DNA of 64,000 nucleotides from positions 1 to 64,000 of the forward strand of contig PNLP01000003.1 of NCBI GenBank assembly GCA_013823135.1, written 5' to 3'. The DNA is from Planctomycetaceae bacterium. Lineage in GTDB: Bacteria; Planctomycetota; Planctomycetia; Gemmatales; Gemmataceae. Positions 41,468 through 50,234 of this stretch are shown piece by piece; within the stretch, counting starts at the first letter, position 1, and each line of letters starts with the position of its first letter. Both the position numbers and the translations under genes were made by a program. The notes beneath the pieces are model-generated. The model was not told where the DNA came from, searched no databases, and worked only from the letters and a program-made list of their open reading frames with translations.

Positions 41468-42841
41468 ATGACCCGATCGACCACCCGATTGCTCTGGGCA
41501 GCAGCCGTTCTGCTCACCGCGTGCGAGGCCGAACTGTCCGCTCAGAAGCCACCCTACGATGTGTTCCCGCCGGCAGAGGCACCGTACTACCGTGTGCGCT
41601 ACGAGGCTTCGGCCAAGCAGGGTGAGTTGCCATATGCGGTCAACTACACCATCTGGATTCCCAGGGACGTGAAGTCGCTACGTGGCGTGATCGTTCACCA
41701 ACACGGTTGCGGCGAGGGGTCGTGCAAGTCCGGGCTCACGGGTGCGTACGACCTCCACTGGCAGGCACTGGCGAAGAAGCACGATTGCGCCTTGCTGTCC
41801 CCTTCCTACGAGCAACCCGAGAAGGCCGACTGCCAGATGTGGTGCGACCCACGGAACGGCTCCGACGCGGCGTTTCAGAAGTGCCTTGTCGATCTCGGTG
41901 CCAAGTCCGGCCACCCCGAATTGGCGAAGTTGCCGTGGGCACTGTGGGGCCACAGCGGGGGCGGGCACTGGGCCGGTGGTATGGTGCTTCTGCACCCCGA
42001 CCGCGTGGCCGCCGCGTGGCTCCGTTCTGGTGTGCCGCTCGTGAAAGCGAATCCGAAGGGTGGGACGATCAAGGTGTACACAATTCCGGACCCCGCGCTC
42101 AAGGTACCGGTGATGTGCAACCTCGGCACCAAGGAAGGCGTGACCGTGAAGGAGGGACGATTCGCTGGGGTATGGCCGGGGAACGAGGTATTCTTCAACG
42201 AGATGCGTTCCAAGGGCGCACTGGTTGGTGTGTCCGTCGATCCGCTTTCCGCCCACGAGTGCGGTAACCAGCGATACCTGGCAATCCCATGGCTCGATGC
42301 GTGCTTGACGGCGCGTTTACCGAAAGCGAGCGGCGACCCACTCGTCGCCATGCCGACAGATCAGGCGTGGCTTGCCCCCGCAACAGGCACCGAAGCGGTC
42401 CCCGTTGCGAAGTTCACCGGCGACCCGCTCAAGGCCGGTTGGTTGCCGAATGAGGTGATCGCGAAAGCCTGGATGGAATACGTCAAGGACACGGCCGTTA
42501 CCGATACGACACCGCCACCCTCGCCGACGAACGTGAAGTTGAAGGGGAACGAACTCACCTGGGAAGCGGACGCCGACCTGGAGAGCGGCTTGGCAGGGTT
42601 CATTATCGAGCGTGACGGCAAGTTCCTCGCGAACGTACCAGAACAGGGGAAGAACCCGTTCGGCCGCCCGCTCTTCCAGAACCTGCAGTACAGCGACACC
42701 CCTCCGCAACCGCTCATCGCCACTCGGTACACCGACACGAAGGCGGAAGCGGACAAGAAGCACACGTATCGCGTGATCGCGGTGAACACGACGGGCCAGA
42801 AGTCGAAGCCAAGTGCGGACTCCGTGGCGACTGATCGCTAA
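41468..42841 (+). CDS. Exported alpha/beta-hydrolase-like protein with C-terminal Fn3-like domain
   Basis: This 457-residue protein has a signal peptide; the sequence LLTAC near residue 19 may be a lipobox. The hydrolase core shows [11 protein letters not shown] (oxyanion-hole region), nucleophile elbow GHSGGG and a late AHECGN that may supply the His, as in esterases. The segment from about 345 ([20 protein letters not shown] in parts, ending [13 protein letters not shown]) has a fibronectin type III look. It is likely an envelope esterase acting on carbohydrate or small esters. A 23-bp palindromic repeat follows the stop. Confidence 0.78.
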   Translation: MTRSTTRLLWAAAVLLTACEAELSAQKPPYDVFPPAEAPYYRVRYEASAKQGELPYAVNYTIWIPRDVKSLRGVIVHQHGCGEGSCKSGLTGAYDLHWQALAKKHDCALLSPSYEQPEKADCQMWCDPRNGSDAAFQKCLVDLGAKSGHPELAKLPWALWGHSGGGHWAGGMVLLHPDRVAAAWLRSGVPLVKANPKGGTIKVYTIPDPALKVPVMCNLGTKEGVTVKEGRFAGVWPGNEVFFNEMRSKGALVGVSVDPLSAHECGNQRYLAIPWLDACLTARLPKASGDPLVAMPTDQAWLAPATGTEAVPVAKFTGDPLKAGWLPNEVIAKAWMEYVKDTAVTDTTPPPSPTNVKLKGNELTWEADADLESGLAGFIIERDGKFLANVPEQGKNPFGRPLFQNLQYSDTPPQPLIATRYTDTKAEADKKHTYRVIAVNTTGQKSKPSADSVATDR

Positions 42842-42854
42842 CACACACACAAGA

Positions 42855-42952
42855 GTTTTCACCGGAGAGAACGCAGAGTACGCAGTGAGAAGCCAGAGCG
42901 ATCATTGTCTCAGTCTTTCCTCTGCGTCTTCTGCGTTCTCTCCGGTGAAAAC
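42855..42952. repeat. 98-bp element with perfect 23-bp inverted repeats
   Basis: The arms 42855-42877 (GTTTTCACCGGAG...CGCAGA) and 42930-42952 are perfectly complementary over 23 bp, with a 52-nt centre. The element fills the gap between converging genes. Its sequence resembles intergenic repeats (CACCGGAGA..GCAGAG) that I associate with planctomycete genomes; copy number cannot be judged from this window. It can form a long terminator-like stem. Confidence 0.75.
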
Positions 42953-42972
42953 GGATTTCCGATCGGCGACAT

Positions 42973-44205
42973 TTACACCTTCGCGCTTTCCATGCGTCCC
43001 GTGAACAGAACGCTACCCGTCTTCTGGTCGCGGATCATGAACAGGAACGGATGATCGGCCTTGAAGTAACGTGGCGTCGGAGGTTGAGCAACCGACGTAG
43101 TGCCGACCACAATGCCGGTCGCAGCGGCCGCCTCGGTCCCTTCCTCGTTCACGTCCACAAACGCTTTGTGAACGACGGCCGAGATGCTCAGTTGTTCCTT
43201 CCCCGTCTGCATCCCCGAGAAGTCGGCACCGGCGAACGCGGCCTTCATTCCCATCGCGATCAGCGGTTGATTCAAGGTGAACGACTTCTCGATCTTGAAC
43301 CTCGGCAAGTGAACATGAACTTGCTTCTCGAACCGCAGGGTCTTGAGAAGCGAGGCGAGCTTGTCCTCGGTCAGATCCTTCTCGACGGCTGGCAAGCCAT
43401 CGGCCTTCTTCGGCAGGATCACGGTCATGCTCACACGCCGGCCCGTGTACGGCATGTCCAGAACCTGAAGCGTGTCGTTCTCCGAGTACAGATAGCCGCC
43501 CACGCGGTGCATCAGCGGCATGTCCGCTTTCGTTCCATCAGCCTGGGTGAAGGGAAGATCCTTCGTCTGCTTCTTCTCGAACGGGGTCTGCCAGTCGCCC
43601 TTGAAGTAGATAGCGTTGGTCAGCACGATGCGCGTGTCGGCGGTCACACTGCCGACCGGGAGGAGATTTTTGATCTTCTCTCGCGTTTCCTTCTCGACCC
43701 AAGAGTTGATTGTGCCGCGGGCGGCTTCGGCGGCCGAAATGAAGTCCACGTCGAAGAGGCCAGCCGCGTAGGAGTCGGAGACCAGCGTCTTGTATTCGGG
43801 CTTCCACGGGTAACCCTTCTGTGCCCACAGCGCGTTCGCCGTGCTGAGCGTGAACCCCCGCTTCTTGGCGTCAGGCTCTTCGTTCAAGCTCTTGAGCACA
43901 GCACCGAACGCGGCGGGAGCGTCCGCAGGAAGGTGCATCACCTGCACCATCTCTTCCAGCGTCTTCCCCCTGGCACCCGCAGCGGCCATGCCGAGGGCGG
44001 TTGAGATGCTGAACGGGGACAGGAACAGGTTCCCGGCTTCACCCTTGAGTTGGCCGTAAAGATTGAGGCCGAATGCGGTGTTACCCGAAACGAGTTTCGT
44101 CCAATCGGGTGCGGGATCAGCCGCAACGGCCAACCCGTTTGTGGCAGCATAGACCGCAGCGGCGGCGGATGTGGTCAGGAACTTACGACGGCTCAATTCG
44201 GACAT
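42973..44205 (-). CDS. Tat-exported serpin (serine protease inhibitor)
   Basis: This 410-residue protein has a twin-arginine leader (SELSRRKFLTTSAAAAVYA) and a full serpin fold. NLFLSPFSISTALGMAAAGARGKT is present in pieces, as are ANALWAQ and NAIYFKGDWQTPF. The hinge HKAFVDVNEEGTEAAAATG matches inhibitory serpins, with Thr and small residues at P14-P8. Aligning the hinge to alpha-1-antitrypsin puts P1-P1' at T-S in VVGTTSVAQ. The serpin should trap serine or cysteine proteases in the periplasm or outside. Start 44205 is chosen for the Tat motif. It is divergent from the sigma factor gene. Confidence 0.9.
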   Translation of the reverse strand: MSELSRRKFLTTSAAAAVYAATNGLAVAADPAPDWTKLVSGNTAFGLNLYGQLKGEAGNLFLSPFSISTALGMAAAGARGKTLEEMVQVMHLPADAPAAFGAVLKSLNEEPDAKKRGFTLSTANALWAQKGYPWKPEYKTLVSDSYAAGLFDVDFISAAEAARGTINSWVEKETREKIKNLLPVGSVTADTRIVLTNAIYFKGDWQTPFEKKQTKDLPFTQADGTKADMPLMHRVGGYLYSENDTLQVLDMPYTGRRVSMTVILPKKADGLPAVEKDLTEDKLASLLKTLRFEKQVHVHLPRFKIEKSFTLNQPLIAMGMKAAFAGADFSGMQTGKEQLSISAVVHKAFVDVNEEGTEAAAATGIVVGTTSVAQPPTPRYFKADHPFLFMIRDQKTGSVLFTGRMESAKV

Positions 44206-44373
44206 GGTGAACTCCAAAAACTCAGTTGTGACACCATTCAGACGGGAACAGACGCCCGACGGATTGCAGAGGGTGTGCGCGAGCAATCATCATCCTTGAA
44301 TTAGAGAGTCGGAAAAGCGAAGAATTCCTTCCGAATTTGCCCGGCCTGTGAGGAGATAGGGGGCGAAGCACGG

Positions 44374-44916
44374 ATGAGGTTCGTGAATATGGATGACAGC
44401 GCCGCGCAGTTCGTCAGGCTATGGACCCGGTTTCAGCCGGAAGTCCGGCGGTATGTCTTCATGCTCGTACCTCGGGAATCAGACGCCGAGGACGTGTTGC
44501 AGGAGACCTCGGCCCGCCTTTGGGAGAAGTATGGCGATTACGATCCGCAGCGACCGTTTGTCGCGTGGGCGATCGGGTTCGCCTATGTCGAAGTGCAGAA
44601 GTGGCGACAGCGACAGGCACGTGAACGGCTCGTTTTTTCCGACGAACTCCTCGCCCAACTCGACGCGACCATTGCGGCTGAATCGCCACTGCTCGAAGTG
44701 CGCCGTCGCGCTCTCGATGGGTGCCTGAACAAGCTCGGTGAGAAAGAGCGCCAATTGCTGCTGGATCGATACGCCGAGCACGGGGCCATCAAACAGGAGG
44801 CGGCGCGAGTTCGCATCAGCGTTCACAAGCTCTACTACGCCATCGAAAAACTCCGCAGCCGGCTACTGGCATGCATCGACACGACTCTGCGGAAGGAAGG
44901 TTGGCAGCATGGCTGA
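44374..44916 (+). CDS. ECF-type sigma factor (Rhodopirellula/Verrucomicrobium family)
   Basis: This 180-residue sigma-70 family factor has region 2 at about 10-80 (RRYVFMLVPRESDAEDVLQE, then FVAWAIGFAYVEVQKWRQR) and region 4 at about 115-170 (LGEKERQLLLDRYAEHGAIKQ, then SVHKLYYAIEKLRSRLLACI). It should direct RNA polymerase to a small regulon. The downstream gene overlaps by 8 bp and encodes a membrane protein with an N-terminal cytoplasmic segment and a FecR-like domain. That is the usual sigma/regulator pair in planctomycetes. AGGAG lies 18 nt upstream of the chosen ATG; the ATG at 44389 is an alternative. Confidence 0.88.
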   Translation: MRFVNMDDSAAQFVRLWTRFQPEVRRYVFMLVPRESDAEDVLQETSARLWEKYGDYDPQRPFVAWAIGFAYVEVQKWRQRQARERLVFSDELLAQLDATIAAESPLLEVRRRALDGCLNKLGEKERQLLLDRYAEHGAIKQEAARVRISVHKLYYAIEKLRSRLLACIDTTLRKEGWQHG

Positions 44917-46579
44917 TTCATCACCCCATCCACGCGAACTTGATCGCCTCTTGGCACGACTGGTCGATGGGATCGCGACCGCGGACGAGATCGCCGCACT
45001 GGAGCACATCCTCGGCAGCAATGCCGAAGCCCGCAGGCGCTACGTTCACTACCTGGATTTGCACGCTGAGTTGCAGCAAGAATCCTCGCTGTCACCACAA
45101 GCAGCCGCAAACGCATCGCTCAGCCGGGATGACTCCGACTCTCGAGACCGGATTCGCTCGCGCCGCTATCGAATGGTGGCAGTCGCGGCAGTTGCCGCCA
45201 CTCTCTTGATCGCCACCGGAATGTTGATTGGTCGTCAACTGAATCGAGTGCCGAGGAACAACGCGGTTCCCGAGCTCGCTGACAACGGTAACGGGGCACC
45301 TACCTCGAAGGAGCGGACCGAACCGACCGACGATAGCGTGGCCATGCTGACGCAGGTCATCGATGCCGTGTGGCAAATGGAGACGCCGCCGCTGACCGGC
45401 AGCAGTTTGCTCCCGGGGCGATTGCGGCTCACGACCGGAACCATTCAGATCAATTTTTTCAGCGGCGCGGTAGTCGTGCTGGAAGGCCCCGCCGATTTCG
45501 AACTGGTATCGATCAACCGGGCGATCTGCCGACAAGGACGGCTACGAGGTATAGTCCCGCCGCAGGCACGAGGCTTCACCGTCGTCGCTCCTGATACGGA
45601 GTTGGTTGATCTCGGCACCGAGTTCGGCATGGATATTCCAGCCGCGGGGCCGACCGACATCCACGTGTTCAACGGCGAGGTGGAACTTCTCCCACCCGTC
45701 GCGGGCCGAGCACCCAATCGTGTTTGGAAAGTCACCGCCGGGCAAACGGTACGCATCGACGCGCGTGGCGAACCCGACGCGGTTGCTGTGGACCCAAAAC
45801 TATTCGCTTCACTTGATCGGCTGAAAACCGCTGAGCAGACGCATTCACAGAATCGCTATCAGGCGTGGCGAAAAGAAAGCACCCGTCTGCGGGATGACCC
45901 GCGTCTGCTTGCGTATTACGACTTTGAACCGCGTACGGGCGACACACGAATCCTGCACGATCACATCGCTAACCGTACCGCAGCCGATGGCACGATCATC
46001 GGCTGCAGTTGGACCTCGGGCCGCTGGCCTGAGAAATCCGCACTGGAGTTTCGACGCTCCGGCGATCGGGTGCGGTGCACCCTACCGGGACAGTTCGATG
46101 CGCTGACGCTCACCGCCTGGGTCCGGGTCGATGCGCTCAGCAACAACCTTCAGGGATTGTTGCTGACCGATGGCTATCAAGTCGGCCGACCTCACTGGCA
46201 GATCACAGGTGAGGGTGAGTTGCGGCTCGGAATCCGTCTCCCCGACATCAATTCCAGTTTGAAGGCCAGTGGTTATGGGTCGCCAGTGGTGTTCGATTCG
46301 CGCCGTCTGGGAGTCTGGACATTCGTCGCAACGGTCTACGATCGCCGTCGCCAGCGTGTGGAACACTGGATCGACGGTCGGCTCGTCGCCCAGCATCAAC
46401 TGCAATTCGATCAACCGCTTTCAATCGGCCTCGCGGAGATCGGTAACTGGGGCGTTCCCCTTCCTCCCGATCGCCATCCCATTCGCAACCTCAATGGCCG
46501 CATTGATGAGTTTTCGATCTGGAACGTGGCTCTGGAACCCACTGAGATCGCCAAGCTATTCCAGGCAGGACGACCATGA
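44909..46579 (+). CDS. FecR-like membrane regulator with LamG domain
   Basis: This 556-residue protein has an N-terminal cytoplasmic segment (1-85; LARLVDGIATADEIAALEHIL) resembling the anti-sigma start of FecR-like proteins, and one transmembrane helix (about 89-108). A FecR-type domain follows (INFFSGAVVVLEGPADFEL..., FTVVAPDTELVDLGTEFGMD in parts). The C-terminal LamG/concanavalin-like domain (about 345-550; YYDFEPRTGDTRILHDH, LTLTAWVRVD, FSIWNVALEP) would be outside and could bind carbohydrate. It starts inside the sigma gene (8-bp overlap) and its stop forms ATGA with the next gene, so the three are translationally coupled. It probably controls the sigma factor in response to an external ligand. 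Confidence 0.87.
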   Translation: MADSSPHPRELDRLLARLVDGIATADEIAALEHILGSNAEARRRYVHYLDLHAELQQESSLSPQAAANASLSRDDSDSRDRIRSRRYRMVAVAAVAATLLIATGMLIGRQLNRVPRNNAVPELADNGNGAPTSKERTEPTDDSVAMLTQVIDAVWQMETPPLTGSSLLPGRLRLTTGTIQINFFSGAVVVLEGPADFELVSINRAICRQGRLRGIVPPQARGFTVVAPDTELVDLGTEFGMDIPAAGPTDIHVFNGEVELLPPVAGRAPNRVWKVTAGQTVRIDARGEPDAVAVDPKLFASLDRLKTAEQTHSQNRYQAWRKESTRLRDDPRLLAYYDFEPRTGDTRILHDHIANRTAADGTIIGCSWTSGRWPEKSALEFRRSGDRVRCTLPGQFDALTLTAWVRVDALSNNLQGLLLTDGYQVGRPHWQITGEGELRLGIRLPDINSSLKASGYGSPVVFDSRRLGVWTFVATVYDRRRQRVEHWIDGRLVAQHQLQFDQPLSIGLAEIGNWGVPLPPDRHPIRNLNGRIDEFSIWNVALEPTEIAKLFQAGRP

Positions 46580-48672
46580 AACGAAGTGAATCGCAAGCCC
46601 CTCCCATCGAGACCAGCGACATGAAGATCGAAGTGAGACACAAGCCTGCTCCAGGGATTATGACCAGACGGTTGCTGGCGAGTTGCTTACTTGTTGGGCT
46701 TGTCGCCGTGAGCACCGTCTGCGCAGCGGACGACACGCTGCCGCCTTTGAAGAACAAACAAGGACCCCAAACGGTGGATGAACTCTGGGCAGGATACGAT
46801 CCCCAGAAGGAGCCATTGGAGGTAGAAGTTCTCAAGGAATGGGAGGAGGACGGACTGGTCTGTCGGCTGGTGCGTTACCAGGTTGGTGTGTTCAAAGGGG
46901 CACCGTCTAAGGTCGCGGCGTTCTTTGCAGTTCCCAAGGGCGGAACGAAATTGCCAGCGCTGCTGTCCATGCACGGCGGCGGCGGATCCGCCGGGCTTGA
47001 TGGCGTGGTGACGGACGCCAGGCGCGGCTACGCGAGCATCTCGATCAACTGGGGCGGCAACAAACTCAACTTTGGCCGCAAGCAGATGACCTACGACGGT
47101 CCTCAGACCGACTGGGGGAAGCTCGACGCCACCCACCCACCGCAACGCAATAAGTCGAACCATTTCGCCGGTTCACTCACGCCCGACGAGTTCACAATCG
47201 ACAGCGTGGAATCGCCGCGGAACAGCAACTGGTTTCTGGTGCTCATGGCGGCACGTCGTGCCATCACGTTTTTGGAGAAGCAGCCCGAAGTCGATCCCAC
47301 ACGAATCGGTGTGTCTGGTCACTCCATGGGTGGCAAGCTCACCACAAACCTGGCCGGCATCGACAACCGGGTGAAAGCCGCTGTGCCCTCGTGTGGCGGG
47401 AGTGGGAACATTCTCGAAAGCCAGACTGACCTACCCGGTTGTGTCAAAACCAAACCCACGGCCATCGAGCTGGCCTGCATCTCGGACAACGCTTACATCC
47501 CAAAAATCACATGCCCGATCTTGTGGCTGTCGCCCACCAACGACTTCCACGCTGCGCTCGACAACATGGCCTGGAACTGGCGTAACCTGCCCGATGACCG
47601 CGTGCGATTCAGCATCTCCCCGCACTTGAACCACCACCACACCAACGAACACGGCATCACGCAATATCTGTGGTTCGAGGAGCATCTGAAGGGTGCTTTC
47701 AAGATGCCACGTACCCCGCAGTTGGTCCTCGATCTCAAGACCGGCGATGGCGTGCCCGCCGTCACAGTCACCCCTGACGATTCGATGCCGGTTCGTCGCG
47801 TGGATATCTACTACTCGATCGACTCGCACGTGCTCTCCCGCTTCTGGCGTGATGCCAGGGCCGTGAAGGTTGGCAAGGAGTGGAAGGCGACGTGCCCGGT
47901 CATGAGCGTCGATCAACCAATCTTCGTTTTCGCAAACGTAGTCTATGAAACGCCCGCGAAATACCGAAAACTCGCAAATGTACCCGGCCAGGACAACACT
48001 GAGACATTCGCGATCAGTTCCAGGGAGTTGTCGGCACCGCCCGCGAACTTGAAGGCGTCGGGCATCAAGGCCACCGACAAACCAGAACGGATGATCGACG
48101 ACGGTTCCCGTGGCTGGCAAGACTGGTATCGCCTCAACTGGGGGCACCCGCCTCTGTGGCACGCATCCACGCGGAAGTTGAGGGATATCAAGTGGCGTGG
48201 GCCGGACGGTGCGACGCTGCAGTTCGAGATCAAATCGCAAACGGACAGCACGCTCGTGATCCAGATTGCTTCGAACGCATGGGGTGCCTACGCTCCGGGC
48301 AAACCAGCAGTTGACTACACTGTGGTCAAGGAATTGAAAGGCTCCCAGGATTGGCAGACCGTATCCGTCAGTCTGAAGGAACTCGTCGCGACCGATCCCA
48401 AGGTCACGACACCGCTCGCCAACTGGCAATCGGTCACAGAGTTCAGCATCTCTCCAAGCGGGCCATCCGTCAAAGACGGCCAGAAGGTGAAGGTGAGCGG
48501 CAAGGCCTGGCAGGGGCCACGAGAAATCCGCAACCTGCGGTGGGAAGGTGGCGAATACTCACGGCAACAGTCTGCCGATTCCGTGCTGACTCCAGAGGAA
48601 CTCCAGAAGAGCTTCAACGATGCGATCAAGAAGTCTCTGGAGCAGGAAAAACTGAATCAGAAGGGGAAGTAG
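46576..48672 (+). CDS. Exported esterase-like alpha/beta hydrolase
   Basis: This 698-residue protein starts from ATG 46576, which overlaps the previous stop as ATGA and has GGCAGGA upstream. An in-frame ATG at 46660 gives a cleaner signal peptide (MTRRLLASCLLVGLVAVSTV) and may be the real start. The hydrolase domain (about 60-370) resembles acetyl-xylan esterase/dienelactone-hydrolase relatives: LLSMHGGGGSAG, then GVSGHSMGGKL with the nucleophile Ser, and HLNHHH late. The C-terminal half is beta-rich with carbohydrate-binding character (FEIKSQTDSTLVIQI). It is likely a polysaccharide-modifying esterase controlled by the sigma factor two genes upstream. Confidence 0.82.
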   Translation: MKRSESQAPPIETSDMKIEVRHKPAPGIMTRRLLASCLLVGLVAVSTVCAADDTLPPLKNKQGPQTVDELWAGYDPQKEPLEVEVLKEWEEDGLVCRLVRYQVGVFKGAPSKVAAFFAVPKGGTKLPALLSMHGGGGSAGLDGVVTDARRGYASISINWGGNKLNFGRKQMTYDGPQTDWGKLDATHPPQRNKSNHFAGSLTPDEFTIDSVESPRNSNWFLVLMAARRAITFLEKQPEVDPTRIGVSGHSMGGKLTTNLAGIDNRVKAAVPSCGGSGNILESQTDLPGCVKTKPTAIELACISDNAYIPKITCPILWLSPTNDFHAALDNMAWNWRNLPDDRVRFSISPHLNHHHTNEHGITQYLWFEEHLKGAFKMPRTPQLVLDLKTGDGVPAVTVTPDDSMPVRRVDIYYSIDSHVLSRFWRDARAVKVGKEWKATCPVMSVDQPIFVFANVVYETPAKYRKLANVPGQDNTETFAISSRELSAPPANLKASGIKATDKPERMIDDGSRGWQDWYRLNWGHPPLWHASTRKLRDIKWRGPDGATLQFEIKSQTDSTLVIQIASNAWGAYAPGKPAVDYTVVKELKGSQDWQTVSVSLKELVATDPKVTTPLANWQSVTEFSISPSGPSVKDGQKVKVSGKAWQGPREIRNLRWEGGEYSRQQSADSVLTPEELQKSFNDAIKKSLEQEKLNQKGK

Positions 48673-48717
48673 GTTCCATCCGGACGTTGACCTCACCCCA
48701 GGCTATGGTGTGTCGGC

Positions 48718-50175
48718 TCAGGCCAGCAAACCTTTCACGACGTGGCCGTGGACGTCGGTCAGGCGGTAGTCCCGGCCCTGGAAGCGGAACGTGTGCTTCG
48801 TGTGGTCGATGCCAAGCAGGTGCAGGATCGTCGCCTGGAAGTCGTGGATGTGGACCGCGTCCTTGGCGGGGGCGAAGCCGAAATCGTCGCTCTCGCCGTA
48901 GGACGTGCCTGCCTTCACGCCGCCGCCCGCCATCCAAACTGTGAACACATACGGGTGGTGGTCGCGGCCCCAACTCTTCACGTCTTTGATGTCGCCCTGC
49001 AAGAACGGCGTGCGGCCGAACTCCCCGCCCCAGATCACGAGCGTGTCGTCAAGCAACCCGAGGCGCTTCAGATCCTTCACGAGCGCCGCGCTCGGGCCGT
49101 CGGTGTCCTGACACTGCACCTTCAGTTGCGTGTTCAGGTTGCGGTGCTGGTCCCAGCCGGCGTGAAGGAGTTGAACGTAGCGCGAGCCGCGTTCGACGAG
49201 CCGGCGTGCCATCAGGCAGTTGAACGCGAACGACCCCTGCCGTTTCACGTCCGGGCCGTACATGTCGAGAACCTTCTGCGGCTCCTTGCTGAAGTCGGTG
49301 AGTTCCGGCACGCTCATCTGCATCCGGTACGCCATCTCGTACTGCGACATCCGCGTGGCGGTTTCGGGGTCACCGAATTCCTTCAGCGTGAGTTCGTTCA
49401 GCTTATTCAAATCATCCAGCGCTGAGCGCCGGCTCGCCCGGCTCTGGCCGTCGGGGTTCGACAGGTACAGCACGGGGTCGCCCTGCCCGCGGAACTTCAC
49501 GCCCTGGAACTTCGTGGGGAGGAAGCCGCTGCCCCAATAGAAGTCGTAGAAGATCTGCCCGCACGATGCTTCCTTGTCGCGGCTGGTCATGGCGACGAAC
49601 CCCGGCAACTCTTCCGTCTCGGTGCCGAGGCCATACGTGAGCCACGCACCCAGGCTCGGGCGGCCGGGCATCTCGGATCCCGTCAGCATGAAGCAGATCG
49701 CGGGCGCGTGGTTCACCTGTGTGGTGTACATCGACTTAACGAAGCAGCACTCGTCGGCGATGCTCGCGGTGTGCGGCAGGAAGTCTGACACCCACGCACC
49801 GCCCTTCCCGTGCTGGGAAAACTTGGTGATGTTCGGCAAGCAAGGCCGCACGGCCTGGCCGCCAGTCATGGTGCTGAAGCGTGCTCCCTTCACGACCGAA
49901 TCGGGAATCTGCTCGCCTTTGCGTTTCGTGAGTTCGGGCTTGTAGTCGAAGAGGTCTACGTGCGTCGGCGCGCCGTTCTGGAACAGGTAGATAACGCGCT
50001 TGGCCTTCGCCGGGTGGTGCGGCAACGTGGGCAACCCGCCGATCCGCTTCGACTCCGCAGCGGTTGCCTCGCGATTGAGAAGCGTCGCCAGCGCCGCGGT
50101 ACCGATGCCGGTCGCGCTTCGCCCGAAGAAGTGCCGACGCGAAAGGAGCAAAGCGCGTTCGTGTGCAGGGTGCAT
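48718..50175 (-). CDS. DUF1501 domain-containing protein, Tat-exported
   Basis: This 485-residue protein has a twin-arginine leader (LSRRHFFGRSATGIG). Family motifs are YLFQNGAPTHVDLFDYKP, VIWGGEFGRTP, GRDHHP and HIHDFQATILHLLG. It is a paralogue of the protein at 5805-7238 but differs in partner: here the gene lies 59 bp downstream of the PSCyt1/DUF1549/DUF1553 gene on the same strand, the classic planctomycete pair. The two presumably act together in the periplasm. Substrate is unknown. Confidence 0.9.
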   Translation of the reverse strand: MHPAHERALLLSRRHFFGRSATGIGTAALATLLNREATAAESKRIGGLPTLPHHPAKAKRVIYLFQNGAPTHVDLFDYKPELTKRKGEQIPDSVVKGARFSTMTGGQAVRPCLPNITKFSQHGKGGAWVSDFLPHTASIADECCFVKSMYTTQVNHAPAICFMLTGSEMPGRPSLGAWLTYGLGTETEELPGFVAMTSRDKEASCGQIFYDFYWGSGFLPTKFQGVKFRGQGDPVLYLSNPDGQSRASRRSALDDLNKLNELTLKEFGDPETATRMSQYEMAYRMQMSVPELTDFSKEPQKVLDMYGPDVKRQGSFAFNCLMARRLVERGSRYVQLLHAGWDQHRNLNTQLKVQCQDTDGPSAALVKDLKRLGLLDDTLVIWGGEFGRTPFLQGDIKDVKSWGRDHHPYVFTVWMAGGGVKAGTSYGESDDFGFAPAKDAVHIHDFQATILHLLGIDHTKHTFRFQGRDYRLTDVHGHVVKGLLA

Positions 50176-50202
50176 GGGAGTTCTCGTTGAATCTGTTTAG
50201 CC

Positions 50203-50221
50203 GCCGCCCCGGCGGGGCGGC
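50203..50221. repeat. GC-rich hairpin between PSCyt and DUF1501 genes
   Basis: GCCGCCCC and GGGGCGGC form a perfect 8-bp stem around GGC in the 59-bp spacer. There is no T tract. It could reduce read-through or protect mRNA ends between the two genes. Confidence 0.5.
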
Positions 50222-50234
50222 CGCTTCACGAACG

